64,000 nt of DNA from Robinsoniella peoriensis (GTDB lineage Bacteria > Bacillota > Clostridia > Lachnospirales > Lachnospiraceae), in assembly GCF_042680125.1 (NCBI RefSeq), contig NZ_JBHTNY010000013.1; one strand, 5' to 3'. The position numbers and the translations under genes were made by a program. Each line of letters starts with the position of its first letter. Position 1 is the stretch's first letter. Shown here in pieces: positions 17,825-25,926 of the stretch. The notes beneath the pieces were generated by a model. The model searched no databases, had not been told where the DNA came from, and was given only the letters and a program-made list of their open reading frames with translations.

Positions 17825-20272
17825 TTACACCTCTTTTCGCACAGGTGGTCTGGTATCAAAGGCATGGAGCAGTTCTTCAAATACAGGGTGGAACTGTATC
17901 ACACCGACACGACCATATAAATCACTGATAAGGCATTGCCCGTTTTCCAAATCACGCAATCGCTTCTGATTGTTTTCGTCCTCTGGGTCTACACCAAAAA
18001 AGGCAAGGGTTTTTTTAATCTCGTTAAGGTCAGTGGAACGAAAGGCAAATTTTAAGCCGAGGTTATTTTTCAGTTTTTCATCTAAGAGGTCATCTGTATT
18101 TTGGGTCACGAAATATACCCCAGCGTTCATAGCACGACCAGCACGAACCAGCTTCATAGATAGTGTTTTCCCTTGTGCCACCTGTAAGAAGCTCCATGCT
18201 TCGTCTAAGTCTACAATCTTGAAAATACTTCGGTCTGTATGGATAAAGTCCAACGCAAAGGTACTAATGACAATCAGCATTGCTACCGATAGTAACTCCA
18301 TTGTGGTATATTCCTCAAAGGAAGTTTCCTTGTCAGGAAGTACCAAGTCGGCAACCTGTATAATGTTCAGTTGTTTTTCAAGGCTGATAGACTGCTCTAC
18401 ATAACCATCACTAAAAAGCAGATGGGCAAAGTCATAGTCTGTAAAACTTTCGATATGGTCGGCTATGCTGGTACTTAGTGGCGTATTCTCAACCCGTAAT
18501 TCTTCAATCACTTTCATCAACCCTCGCACTTCACTATTGGTTACTGCACGAATGGCTTTTCTAAGGATTGGGAAGCGTTCCCCATCACGAGAGGAAATCC
18601 CCGTAAGGAATGTCAAAATATCAATAGCCAGTGATTCAGAATCTTTGGTATTTTTCATAATTACATAAGGGTCAAGTAAGCCTTTGTTTTTCTCATCAGA
18701 AGTCAGATTGACGATATTGATTTCATGGGAAATCTCTGGCAAGGTTTCTTTCCATCTGCCACGTTCTGCTTTTGGGTCTACAATCACTGCTTGTGCCCCA
18801 TAAAGCACTGCATAATAGACGATAAGGTTATTCGCAAAGGATTTACCACCACCCAGCGAACCGACAAAGGCAGACGCTAACGCATTGGTTACTGAACCCT
18901 TAACCCCTTGACTGGCAAGAGCAGGTTTCAGATAGACATTGCGTCCAGTATCTAAGCTGTAGCCAACATAAATCCCCTCATTTTCACCCAGCATTTGAGT
19001 AGCACCAAAACCTAAACCAGCGAGGAAATCAGAGGTCACGTATTGAATATAGTCATTCATATATCTTTTGCTGGCAGGTAAAAATTCTTCATGTAAGCCC
19101 AGCATATCCCCAAAAGGTCGTACCAGTTTCACGCTCAAATCATCATAGAAATCTTTCACTTCATTACAACGACGTTTAAGTTCGTCAAGGTCATTTGCTG
19201 ATACCCTTACAACATAGGACAGCTTATACATAGATTCCTTGCTTTGGTCTAAATTGGTTTCCAGCTCGTTCACACTTTCCAGAGCTTCCGCCACATTAGA
19301 GCTGGTTTCATTATCACTTTGCCATGCGTGGTTATCCAAGTCTTTCAGTTCTTTCTTTTTATTGCGGACAGTAGATAGGGCTTTACGATTCGCTACAATT
19401 TCCACATTCATTGACGTATCAATCGGAAAGGTAAATTGCTGTTGCTGGTAGTAGAAGATTTCAGAGGACGGGAAGTCCAGTTCGCCGACAATACTGTTGA
19501 TGGTAAAGTAAGCTACATAGGCGGTTTCGTCTTCCTGCTGGATTTTCAAATATCGCTGTTTTTCTTCCACCAGACAGCGAGTAGGCTTAATGAGGTCATA
19601 GGTTTTAATCAGTGTTTCATGTTCCAGCTTTTTCTTTGATAGAGGATACTCATACTCTTCATAGGCAGTGCCTGTCTGTCCGTAAAGGTGTTCAATCAGA
19701 TAGCCGAAGTCGTCCTTATCTAATCTTCGGATTTTGAAACGACGGGAGATTTTATTTTCTAAAAGCTTTTCCATCTTCTGAAAACGCAGGATTTCATCAT
19801 TACTCATACTAACAAAATCGCCCATCAGCTTATGGTTCACATCATAGACAAAATCAGTAAAAGCATTTTTTGCTTCAACGGTAAGACTTTTCATAGAAAA
19901 CTCCTGATCGTTGAGAAGCAACTTAAAACCGATAAAGAAACGGTAGTCCACTTGATTTTCGCCAATCATGGATATTAAAGCGTCTGTCTGTTGGTCGATT
20001 TTGTCATAGGCAACCGTTTTGAGCTTTCCAGTGACTTCATTTTTGGAACGTTCTTGTGCAGAAAGTATGCTGGATTCTGTACTGATTTGTAAAGCATGAA
20101 TCTTGCCATCACGATTTTGTGCGATAAGCTGTCTGAAAGAATCATGTACTTGTATTTTCTGTTCCGGACTTAGAAATGAGTAATTGTAGGGAACAAGCTC
20201 ATAGTAAGCGTAACATTCCCCATCTTTATTCCAGACCAGATTGTTTTCAATATATTTAATTGGATATGCCAT
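17825..20272 (-). CDS. orf16: Tn916 Orf16, VirB4-type secretion ATPase
   Basis: An 815-residue cytoplasmic ATPase that powers the mating apparatus (VirB4 / ConE / TcpF family). Walker A is VGSLGGGKSFANN and Walker B is FKIVDLDEAWSF, followed by the VirB4 motif FVTQNTDDLLD. The start at 20272 (MAYPIKYIENN) is chosen because TAGGAGTG precedes it by seven bases; a longer frame begins 17 codons upstream without such a site. Its first 17 bases overlap the end of orf17. Confidence 0.95.
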   Translation of the reverse strand: MAYPIKYIENNLVWNKDGECYAYYELVPYNYSFLSPEQKIQVHDSFRQLIAQNRDGKIHALQISTESSILSAQERSKNEVTGKLKTVAYDKIDQQTDALISMIGENQVDYRFFIGFKLLLNDQEFSMKSLTVEAKNAFTDFVYDVNHKLMGDFVSMSNDEILRFQKMEKLLENKISRRFKIRRLDKDDFGYLIEHLYGQTGTAYEEYEYPLSKKKLEHETLIKTYDLIKPTRCLVEEKQRYLKIQQEDETAYVAYFTINSIVGELDFPSSEIFYYQQQQFTFPIDTSMNVEIVANRKALSTVRNKKKELKDLDNHAWQSDNETSSNVAEALESVNELETNLDQSKESMYKLSYVVRVSANDLDELKRRCNEVKDFYDDLSVKLVRPFGDMLGLHEEFLPASKRYMNDYIQYVTSDFLAGLGFGATQMLGENEGIYVGYSLDTGRNVYLKPALASQGVKGSVTNALASAFVGSLGGGKSFANNLIVYYAVLYGAQAVIVDPKAERGRWKETLPEISHEINIVNLTSDEKNKGLLDPYVIMKNTKDSESLAIDILTFLTGISSRDGERFPILRKAIRAVTNSEVRGLMKVIEELRVENTPLSTSIADHIESFTDYDFAHLLFSDGYVEQSISLEKQLNIIQVADLVLPDKETSFEEYTTMELLSVAMLIVISTFALDFIHTDRSIFKIVDLDEAWSFLQVAQGKTLSMKLVRAGRAMNAGVYFVTQNTDDLLDEKLKNNLGLKFAFRSTDLNEIKKTLAFFGVDPEDENNQKRLRDLENGQCLISDLYGRVGVIQFHPVFEELLHAFDTRPPVRKEV

Positions 20273-20648
20273 AAAATTCACTCCTAACTGCTGTAATGGC
20301 TTCTTGTGGCTGGTTTCTGCCAAGCGTTACTTTTTTTCCTGCATAGGTCAGTTTTCGTCGCAGTGCATAAGCAATGACAGACTTCAAAAATCCATAAGGC
20401 TTTTTACCATCAAAGGTTTTTGTAGACATAAACCATGTGAAAGCCACAGGAATCCCAAAGTATTTGAGAAATGCTCCCTCTATCATAGAAAGAGGGGGCA
20501 AGTTGCCAAGTATCATAACTGCAAAGAGTGACACGACAAACCATGTCATTTGCGTAAAGGTTATGGGAAACGGAAGTCTAAAGTCATTGATGGAGTACAA
20601 CACTTTCTCAACAGACCAGATACTGGTATAGCTTCGTATTTTCTTCAT
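20256..20648 (-). CDS. orf17: Tn916 Orf17, TcpE-family membrane protein
   Basis: A 130-residue protein with two adjacent membrane helices (about 30-75, TQMTWFVVSLFAVMILGN and YFGIPVAFTWFMS) and a basic C-terminus, the pattern of TcpE/ConD proteins that recruit the VirB4 ATPase to the membrane. It overlaps orf16 by 17 bases. Confidence 0.9.
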   Translation of the reverse strand: MKKIRSYTSIWSVEKVLYSINDFRLPFPITFTQMTWFVVSLFAVMILGNLPPLSMIEGAFLKYFGIPVAFTWFMSTKTFDGKKPYGFLKSVIAYALRRKLTYAGKKVTLGRNQPQEAITAVRSEFYGISN

Positions 20649-20734
20649 GTAATCAATCCTTTCATAAAAATGGGGATAGTCTTTTGACTACCCCGTAAAC
20701 AAGAAAATCTGCCAGTAAGAATGTACCGACAGAT

Positions 20735-21232
20735 TTAATAGACGATTTCAAAAATCCCGTGATTGGTTGAGATAAACGTTCCCGAAAGGTCTAAATCCCG
20801 ACCATAGGATTCATAATCAATATAGTTTTGAAGACTGGCTGGCACTTCGCCTAAAGCACCCGTTTCTTCAATGTAGTAGCGTGCCACGTCAGACATATCA
20901 TCACAATCGGAATGAATGATAATATCTTCTTGATGTTCGCTTAATTCTTCAATACTTGAAAAATGAGTGAGCAGAGCAGATAGCTCCGATTGTAGTTCTT
21001 CTGGCAACTCCGATACCATTTCCCATAGGCGATTGAGTTCGCTAATAGAAGTGTATTCGTCAACCGTAAAGGGTAACTCGTAATCATGAATGGCGTATTC
21101 CTCATATTCATCATTCAAGCCGATTTTCTCTTTGACTTCCTCAAAATCAATGGGAAAGGTAAACCATGCACCAACTAATTCGCCCTCATTGTATTTGCCT
21201 AAATTGGCAATGTAGACTTGCATATCGTCCAT
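20735..21232 (-). CDS. ardA: Tn916 Orf18, ArdA antirestriction protein
   Basis: A 165-residue strongly acidic protein (MDDMQVYIANLGKYNEGELV, with many Asp/Glu in the middle domain) that mimics B-form DNA and inhibits type I restriction enzymes, protecting the element on entry to a new host. The start at 21232 lies 12 bases after AAAGGA and gives the usual ArdA N-terminus; a longer frame begins 11 codons upstream. The dimer-forming C-terminal domain is complete. Confidence 0.95.
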   Translation of the reverse strand: MDDMQVYIANLGKYNEGELVGAWFTFPIDFEEVKEKIGLNDEYEEYAIHDYELPFTVDEYTSISELNRLWEMVSELPEELQSELSALLTHFSSIEELSEHQEDIIIHSDCDDMSDVARYYIEETGALGEVPASLQNYIDYESYGRDLDLSGTFISTNHGIFEIVY

Positions 21233-21350
21233 GTATTCACACGTCCTTTCTTTATAGAGATTCAAAAATCCCTACCGCACTTCGTTTGGTGTACCATTCT
21301 TTTGCGGAACATAAGAAAACCACTTATATTCCACAAAATAACGGTTTAAT

Positions 21351-21572
21351 TTAAGCACCAATAATGCGATTGAATAGCTCTAGTAAAATGTCTTTTACTC
21401 CAGCAGCGTTGAAGACTAAGCCTACCGCAATAATCGCAATAATGAGAAAGCCAATGAGTTTACTGAACTCACGCTTGAAGCCAAGATACAAGCCAATCAC
21501 AACGATTGCTAAAAGTACCAGTGATTGAGCGTTTGATAGAAACCAGTTATAAAGGTTTTGTCCAAAATTCAT
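21351..21572 (-). CDS. orf19: Tn916 Orf19, small conjugation membrane protein
   Basis: A 73-residue protein with two hydrophobic helices (about 15-30 and 36-55) and short polar ends. Position and size match Tn916 orf19. It may be a small channel or pilin-like component comparable to ConC/TcpD. A GAGAGGAGAACATTTTT ribosome binding site precedes ATG 21572. Confidence 0.85.
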   Translation of the reverse strand: MNFGQNLYNWFLSNAQSLVLLAIVVIGLYLGFKREFSKLIGFLIIAIIAVGLVFNAAGVKDILLELFNRIIGA

Positions 21573-21614
21573 AAAAATGTTCTCCTCTCTATATTCAATG
21601 AATTTGTGTTTAGG

Positions 21615-22820
21615 TTATTTCTTTGTCGTTATCACGTCCTTATCTTTTGCCGACTGTTGCTTCAAAATCTGCTCATGCCGGTCTGTCAGTTTCGCATGGT
21701 CGAGAATGTCTTTCACAACCTGCGTCTGGTTGATTTCATCAAGTTTAATCGCAACCTTTAAAGTGGGTGCGACTTGATGGGAAAGCCAGTTCAGCGTCCG
21801 CTGGAAAGAGTAAGGCTCTGGTTTTGTGGTTAGTTTTAATCGTTCACGGTTGTTCCCAATAAACCAAGCCCATTCTTCATTCAGCTTCCAATCAGAACGA
21901 GGTTTGGAATCGTCTTTATCTACAAAACGGATATACCGATTGATAATTTTAAAAGCAGTCTTTTCTGGATTGTCATAGACGAGTAAATCACGGACTGCAT
22001 AATAGGCACGCTCATTTTTCAGCCGAATCTCAAAACGGTTTTTTACTTCTGCGTCTTCAATGGGAATATCATTTTTCTTGTACTGTTCATAGTCCTTTTC
22101 ATAGATACAGAAATAAACTTCACTCTGTAATGAACCGATATAGAGGGTATTTCCCATACATTCCTTTTCATCTTTGCGTACCAGTTCGCCACTGCGATAG
22201 CTTTTGAAACTGCGGAAGACGGATATACATTCTTCCTGTCTGCATTTTTCAGTGAGTACAGGGATATTCAAAATCCCTGTCTTATCGTTAATGGCAAGGT
22301 CAAGGCGTTTCATCACACCGCCAGCCACCAAAGCGTCCATAAAGAACTCATACCAGCTTCTTTGTTGAGCCAGAAGATAGCTTTCAAATTGCCGACACCC
22401 ACGACCTTTCAATTCCACCAGAACTCCTTTGTCCAGTTCGTGGGAGCAGAGAACGAATATATCGCCTAAAGCATAATGCTCTGAATAAGAATAGAAACCA
22501 TAGTCCTCATGAAGAAAATAGGACAGTTTCAGTTGTAAGATGTTTTCGACCACATGCTGTACGTCCGTTGTGGGAAAGCGAATCCTTACATAATCAAAGA
22601 GCATTTCAAGGGGAGCGTCGGGATTGAAGCGTTCCAGAGCTTCAAAAAGAGATTGCTGTAAATCCTCTGATGGCTTGACTTTTCCTGTTTCAATATCGCT
22701 TAGATACTGCCTTGTAATACCAGTCGCAACCGCTAAACGATTTTGAGATAGTCCATAAGCCAAGCGTTTTTCTTTTAACTGCTGTAACCAAGTTTGTTCA
22801 TTCAGTAAAAATCCCTCCAA
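21615..22820 (-). CDS. orf20: Tn916 Orf20, relaxase of the Rep_trans family
   Basis: A 401-residue DNA nicking enzyme that cuts oriT and initiates rolling-circle transfer and replication. Residues 10-60 form a Cro/CI-type helix-turn-helix (RLAYGLSQNRLAVATGITRQ), and the rest is a Rep_trans domain with the usual NRFEIRLKNERAYYAVRDL. The frame opens at a TTG (22820). GGAGGG lies after this codon, so translation may really begin a few codons later. It lies directly beside the oriT-like palindromes at 22935-22982. Confidence 0.93.
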   Translation of the reverse strand: MEGFLLNEQTWLQQLKEKRLAYGLSQNRLAVATGITRQYLSDIETGKVKPSEDLQQSLFEALERFNPDAPLEMLFDYVRIRFPTTDVQHVVENILQLKLSYFLHEDYGFYSYSEHYALGDIFVLCSHELDKGVLVELKGRGCRQFESYLLAQQRSWYEFFMDALVAGGVMKRLDLAINDKTGILNIPVLTEKCRQEECISVFRSFKSYRSGELVRKDEKECMGNTLYIGSLQSEVYFCIYEKDYEQYKKNDIPIEDAEVKNRFEIRLKNERAYYAVRDLLVYDNPEKTAFKIINRYIRFVDKDDSKPRSDWKLNEEWAWFIGNNRERLKLTTKPEPYSFQRTLNWLSHQVAPTLKVAIKLDEINQTQVVKDILDHAKLTDRHEQILKQQSAKDKDVITTKK

Positions 22821-22934
22821 TCAAAAAGGCGTATGTCAACTTTTAAAGCCCATTTTACATACGCTGAAATTTTGTAAATCCCTTGTAACCAAAGGATTTT
22901 CTAATGTTTTTTTGACTGTTTCCTGTCGATTTGT

Positions 22935-22982
22935 ACCCCCCTGTTAGATACGGGGGGTTAATGGGCAGGGCAAGCCCTGCCC
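22935..22982. other. oriT: oriT region with two G/C-rich palindromes
   Basis: ACCCCCC (22935-22941) pairs with GGGGGGT (22952-22958). GGGCAGGGC (22963-22971) pairs with GCCCTGCCC (22974-22982). They lie between orf20 and orf21, where Tn916 oriT was mapped. The exact nick site is not visible from sequence. Confidence 0.7.
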
Positions 22983-22996
22983 GACAAAGCCAGAAC

Positions 22997-23434
22997 TTAC
23001 GGTTTAAGACCGTAAAACCTGCCTTTGTCGTCTGTATCTGCCTTTGATTCTCCCTGTATGCCAGTGTAAATCACTACCAAATCAACTTCTGGTCTTAAAT
23101 ATTCCTGTTCAATCACTTCTGATAGACCGTCCGTTTTGAATGAATTTCTATCAAAAAGCTGAAATTCATATAGAATATTTTTGCTGGTAATACTATGTCG
23201 CTTCTCTAACCTCATTCTGAATGTGAACGGTGGTTTCTTCACTTCACGGATAATTTCATCAATCAGCTTATCTATTCTGGAATAGAATCGTACTTTTGGA
23301 TTGACGGTAAAATGCCTGTATCGGTCAATGATGTATTGTTCACAATCTACCGTGAATTGGTCTGTATTCAAGCAAAGACAAATGACAGATTTTTCAGTCG
23401 GTGTATGATATATCTCCAATCTTTTAATATCCAT
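22997..23434 (-). CDS. Unrecognised 145-residue accessory protein next to oriT
   Basis: A soluble, charged protein with no signal peptide or membrane helix. It starts five bases after the orf21 stop codon and is therefore probably translated with it. The stop codon forms the start of a small hairpin (TTACGGT/ACCGTAA, 22997-23015). The sequence (VNPKVRFYSRIDKLIDEIIR in the middle) suggests a mixed alpha/beta fold, but I do not recognise a family. It is not one of the numbered Tn916 genes as I know them. Its place between the coupling protein and oriT suggests a mobilisation accessory or an unrelated cargo gene. Confidence 0.65.
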   Translation of the reverse strand: MDIKRLEIYHTPTEKSVICLCLNTDQFTVDCEQYIIDRYRHFTVNPKVRFYSRIDKLIDEIIREVKKPPFTFRMRLEKRHSITSKNILYEFQLFDRNSFKTDGLSEVIEQEYLRPEVDLVVIYTGIQGESKADTDDKGRFYGLKP

Positions 23435-23439
23435 TACTT

Positions 23440-24834
23440 TTATTTCTCCATTTCTTGTTGTTCTGATGATGGCTTTTTTGTGTCCTGTCTGCTGTTGGAT
23501 AACTTTTTAATTTCCTCTAAAAAGTCATGTCCTTTTGGTACAAGGGGAGTATAAAACTCTGATATGACACTTGTTCCTACATCAACATAGCCACGACCTT
23601 TGATTCGCTTTAAGAAGAAATCCTTTTGTACGTCACTGCCAAACATCATGCCATAGCCCATTTCAGACATACGACCTAAAGCCACTCTGAAATTAAACTG
23701 GTCACGGATTCCGTCGCCTAGATATTTTGCGTCTGGACGCTGACAAGCCAGTATTAGAAAGAAGCCAGCTTGACGACCTAACATGACAATCTGTTTCAAC
23801 TTATTTATAACTGCGGTGTTTTCTTTTGTTCCCAGCATTTCCATGAAAGCGACATATTCATCAAAGATTAAGAAGTGTGCTGGAAGTCCTAAGTAAGCAT
23901 AATTTTCGCCAGTCTTATAATTTTCCATCTGCTTCATTTCCTCACTGCGTTTTATCATTTCTTCATAGAATGTATCAATGCAGGAAAGCAAGTCTTCTTT
24001 TCTGTAGTGGACATTTGCCATCACAGAGCCTAAATCGGCTAAGTCTGCATTTTTCGGGTCTAAGATATACAGCTTAGAATCTGTATGAAGCAAGGCTTCA
24101 ATCAGTGTCAGGATAAAGTAGGTCTTACCGCCACCTGTACCACCAGCTATGAGCATGTGAGGCAGATTGTCATATTCCCACCACATATTTTTCATTAAGC
24201 AAAGTTTCCCATCATGAGCTTGTACTTCATCAATAGAAATACGACGGGCTATCATATCATAGAGCAAGGTATATTCCACGTAGGAATCCTTTAACTCTTT
24301 ATCCGTCAGCTCACAGTACAAGCCACTTTCTAATTTCTTTTCCAAGTGTAGGAGCTGGTCTTGATATTTCCCCAGAGTGATTTCCACTTGTATCTGTATT
24401 AAGCCATTTTTAAGGCGATAATAGATTTTAGGGAAGTAGGTTATCTTTTCTTTGGTACGACTGGGGGAATCCTTGAAGAAGCCATCTGTTTTGACCTGTT
24501 CTGATTCATACCACTTATTTTCAAGAACCATCTTCGCCAGCTTTTGACGGTGGTAGAGTTGTTTAATCGTATCATAGCGATACCGTTTGAATAGAAACGC
24601 CACCAGCAAGCAGACAAGAATTGCGACACTGAAACTGATACTTAAATACGGAATGTCAATCTTATCTGCTTGTGATAGGTTAAAGTCCTGCCAGTTGACC
24701 TGCTGGATTGTCTTCACATGAAACAGTCCGACAACAAGCAGTAAAATAGGCAGTAAGGACGCTACTGTAAAATGAAAGACTAAATCTTTGTCACTCGGAC
24801 GAATCCTTTTACCACGAAAGACACGCTGTTTCAT
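23440..24834 (-). CDS. orf21: Tn916 Orf21, FtsK/TcpA-type coupling protein
   Basis: A 464-residue type IV coupling ATPase that delivers the nicked DNA to the channel. Two N-terminal membrane helices (about 25-45 and 65-85) are followed by an FtsK/SpoIIIE motor domain with Walker A GGTGGGKTYF and Walker B FLIFDEYVAFM. The C-terminus is Lys/Ser/Gln-rich. AAAGGAG precedes ATG 24834. It belongs to the same family as TcpA of pCW3 and ConQ of ICEBs1. Confidence 0.95.
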   Translation of the reverse strand: MKQRVFRGKRIRPSDKDLVFHFTVASLLPILLLVVGLFHVKTIQQVNWQDFNLSQADKIDIPYLSISFSVAILVCLLVAFLFKRYRYDTIKQLYHRQKLAKMVLENKWYESEQVKTDGFFKDSPSRTKEKITYFPKIYYRLKNGLIQIQVEITLGKYQDQLLHLEKKLESGLYCELTDKELKDSYVEYTLLYDMIARRISIDEVQAHDGKLCLMKNMWWEYDNLPHMLIAGGTGGGKTYFILTLIEALLHTDSKLYILDPKNADLADLGSVMANVHYRKEDLLSCIDTFYEEMIKRSEEMKQMENYKTGENYAYLGLPAHFLIFDEYVAFMEMLGTKENTAVINKLKQIVMLGRQAGFFLILACQRPDAKYLGDGIRDQFNFRVALGRMSEMGYGMMFGSDVQKDFFLKRIKGRGYVDVGTSVISEFYTPLVPKGHDFLEEIKKLSNSRQDTKKPSSEQQEMEK

Positions 24835-24873
24835 GTTTGATTTTCTCCTTTCTCTCTAATGGAAGATACGTGG

Positions 24874-25260
24874 CTATTTGTCCGTAGCAGGTTCTTTCTT
24901 AGGTGGCTGTTGATTTCTAAAGGAATTAGAATCCTTTGTCAGCACAATATCGTCTGCCTTGATGTACCAGTCAACATCTGCTCCTTGAAAGGTAGCAGTA
25001 GCGACAGTATCCGCAATGGGATTGATAAGTTCCACCCGTGCGTTATATTCAAACTCTTTCAAAGGCACGCTGGCAGGAATACTTACTTGAATCATGCGTC
25101 CTTGCCCTTTGGATTTTAAGTCATAGGTACGTTCTTTGATTTCCTCTGAAACCGTACCGTCTTCATTTTGGATTCTCACTTCACGACGTAGAGCAGAGAA
25201 TTTTAATTCTCCAAAAGTCGTGTCTTTATCTAATACGATACCATTTGCTAATCTCATCAT
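24874..25260 (-). CDS. orf22: Tn916 Orf22, DUF961-family protein
   Basis: A 128-residue soluble protein with the motif TFGELKFSALRREV near the N-terminus, typical of DUF961 proteins encoded at the leading end of Tn916 and ICEBs1. Related proteins (HelP type) act as helicase processivity factors for rolling-circle replication of the element. It is paralogous to orf23 immediately upstream. Confidence 0.88.
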   Translation of the reverse strand: MMRLANGIVLDKDTTFGELKFSALRREVRIQNEDGTVSEEIKERTYDLKSKGQGRMIQVSIPASVPLKEFEYNARVELINPIADTVATATFQGADVDWYIKADDIVLTKDSNSFRNQQPPKKEPATDK

Positions 25261-25275
25261 TTTTCCTCTCTTTCT

Positions 25276-25590
25276 TTATTCTTTTACCATGTCGTCAGCA
25301 TGTAAAAGGTAATTTGTAAAACCACGAGTGCCGATTTTATAGCCCTCGGCGGTAATACGTGGATTGACTAACTTAACACGTTCCTCAAAGCCGAAATGTT
25401 TTTCGCCAGCTTCAGCAGGAAGTACGACCACAATATCATCTGCTCTTTGAACGTCTGAATAGAGATTATAGCTTCGAGATAAGACGGTTAGATGTCCGTT
25501 GATTCTTCGCTGTACGACTTTATCCTCGCCAGCAAATTCTAAATTGCCGAATGTTTTTTCCATCTTGGGAATCACAAATTTAAGTTCCAT
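25276..25590 (-). CDS. orf23: Tn916 Orf23, DUF961-family protein
   Basis: A 104-residue protein beginning MELKFVIPKMEKTFGNLEFA, sharing the TFGxLxF motif with orf22, from which it is separated by 15 bases. First gene of the transfer operon in this element. AAAGAAAGGATAGG lies upstream. Like Orf22 it probably serves DNA processing. The 315 bases between it and the element end hold a terminator and integrase-binding repeats but no convincing orf24. Confidence 0.88.
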   Translation of the reverse strand: MELKFVIPKMEKTFGNLEFAGEDKVVQRRINGHLTVLSRSYNLYSDVQRADDIVVVLPAEAGEKHFGFEERVKLVNPRITAEGYKIGTRGFTNYLLHADDMVKE

Positions 25591-25718
25591 ATTTTTACCT
25601 ATCCTTTCTTTTTTATGGTTGAATGAATCTCGTTTGTTTGATGGTCTTTCACGGTGGGGAGCGACCTTTATTCTCTTGTTTTTCTATTTTCGTAGTATCA
25701 CGTCCTTTCAAATCGGGT

Positions 25719-25749
25719 AAAAAAATAGACACCTCATTTTTGAAGTGTC
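25719..25749 (-). terminator. Intrinsic terminator near the orf23 end of the element
   Basis: On the minus strand GACACTTC pairs with GAGGTGTC around a 6-base loop and is followed by TATTTTTTT. It would stop host transcripts from the sensor kinase operon entering the element. Confidence 0.65.
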
Positions 25750-25834
25750 CACCTTTTGCCTATTCAATTTTTATTGGAAGTATCTTTGTTTCTTCACTTT
25801 TCAAGGGTAAATCGTCGTATCAAAGCTCATTCAT

Positions 25835-25858
25835 AAGTAGTAAATTAGTAGTAAATTG
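25835..25858. repeat. Integrase arm-site repeats (DR2-like), orf23 end
   Basis: AAGTAGTAAATT followed directly by AGTAGTAAATTG, the same unit as at 7571-7592 near int. Confidence 0.65.
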
Positions 25859-25906
25859 ATTGGTTTCGACCTTGATAAAGTGTGATAAGTCCAGTGTTTA
25901 TACGGA

Positions 25907-25926
25907 TAACTAGATTTTCATACTAT
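25907..25926. repeat. Terminal inverted repeat, orf23 end of the element
   Basis: The complement reads AGTATGAAAATCTAGTTATC and matches the int-end repeat at 16 of 20 bases. It supplies the last three codons and the stop codon of the sensor kinase. Confidence 0.7.

Larger units (their letters stand above)
7426..25926 (-). mobile_element. Tn916-family integrative conjugative element with tet(M)
   Basis: About 18.5 kb of DNA with the complete Tn916 gene order, read on the minus strand from orf23 at the right to int at the left, with only orf9 reversed. Imperfect 20-bp terminal inverted repeats (AGTATAAATTTCTAATTATC at 7436-7455 against the complement of 25907-25926, 16/20 identical) and an 11-bp flanking repeat define the ends to within about 10 bases. 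Every conserved module has an intact reading frame: recombination, regulation, tetracycline resistance, secretion and mobilisation. The element should therefore be able to excise and transfer. It is several hundred bases longer than the 18.0-kb prototype as I recall it. A 145-aa gene beside oriT may account for this. Confidence 0.95.

Noticed and set aside
25591..25834. An orf24 gene at the orf23 end of the element
   Set aside because: Only frames of fewer than 20 codons exist on the minus strand between orf23 and the terminator.
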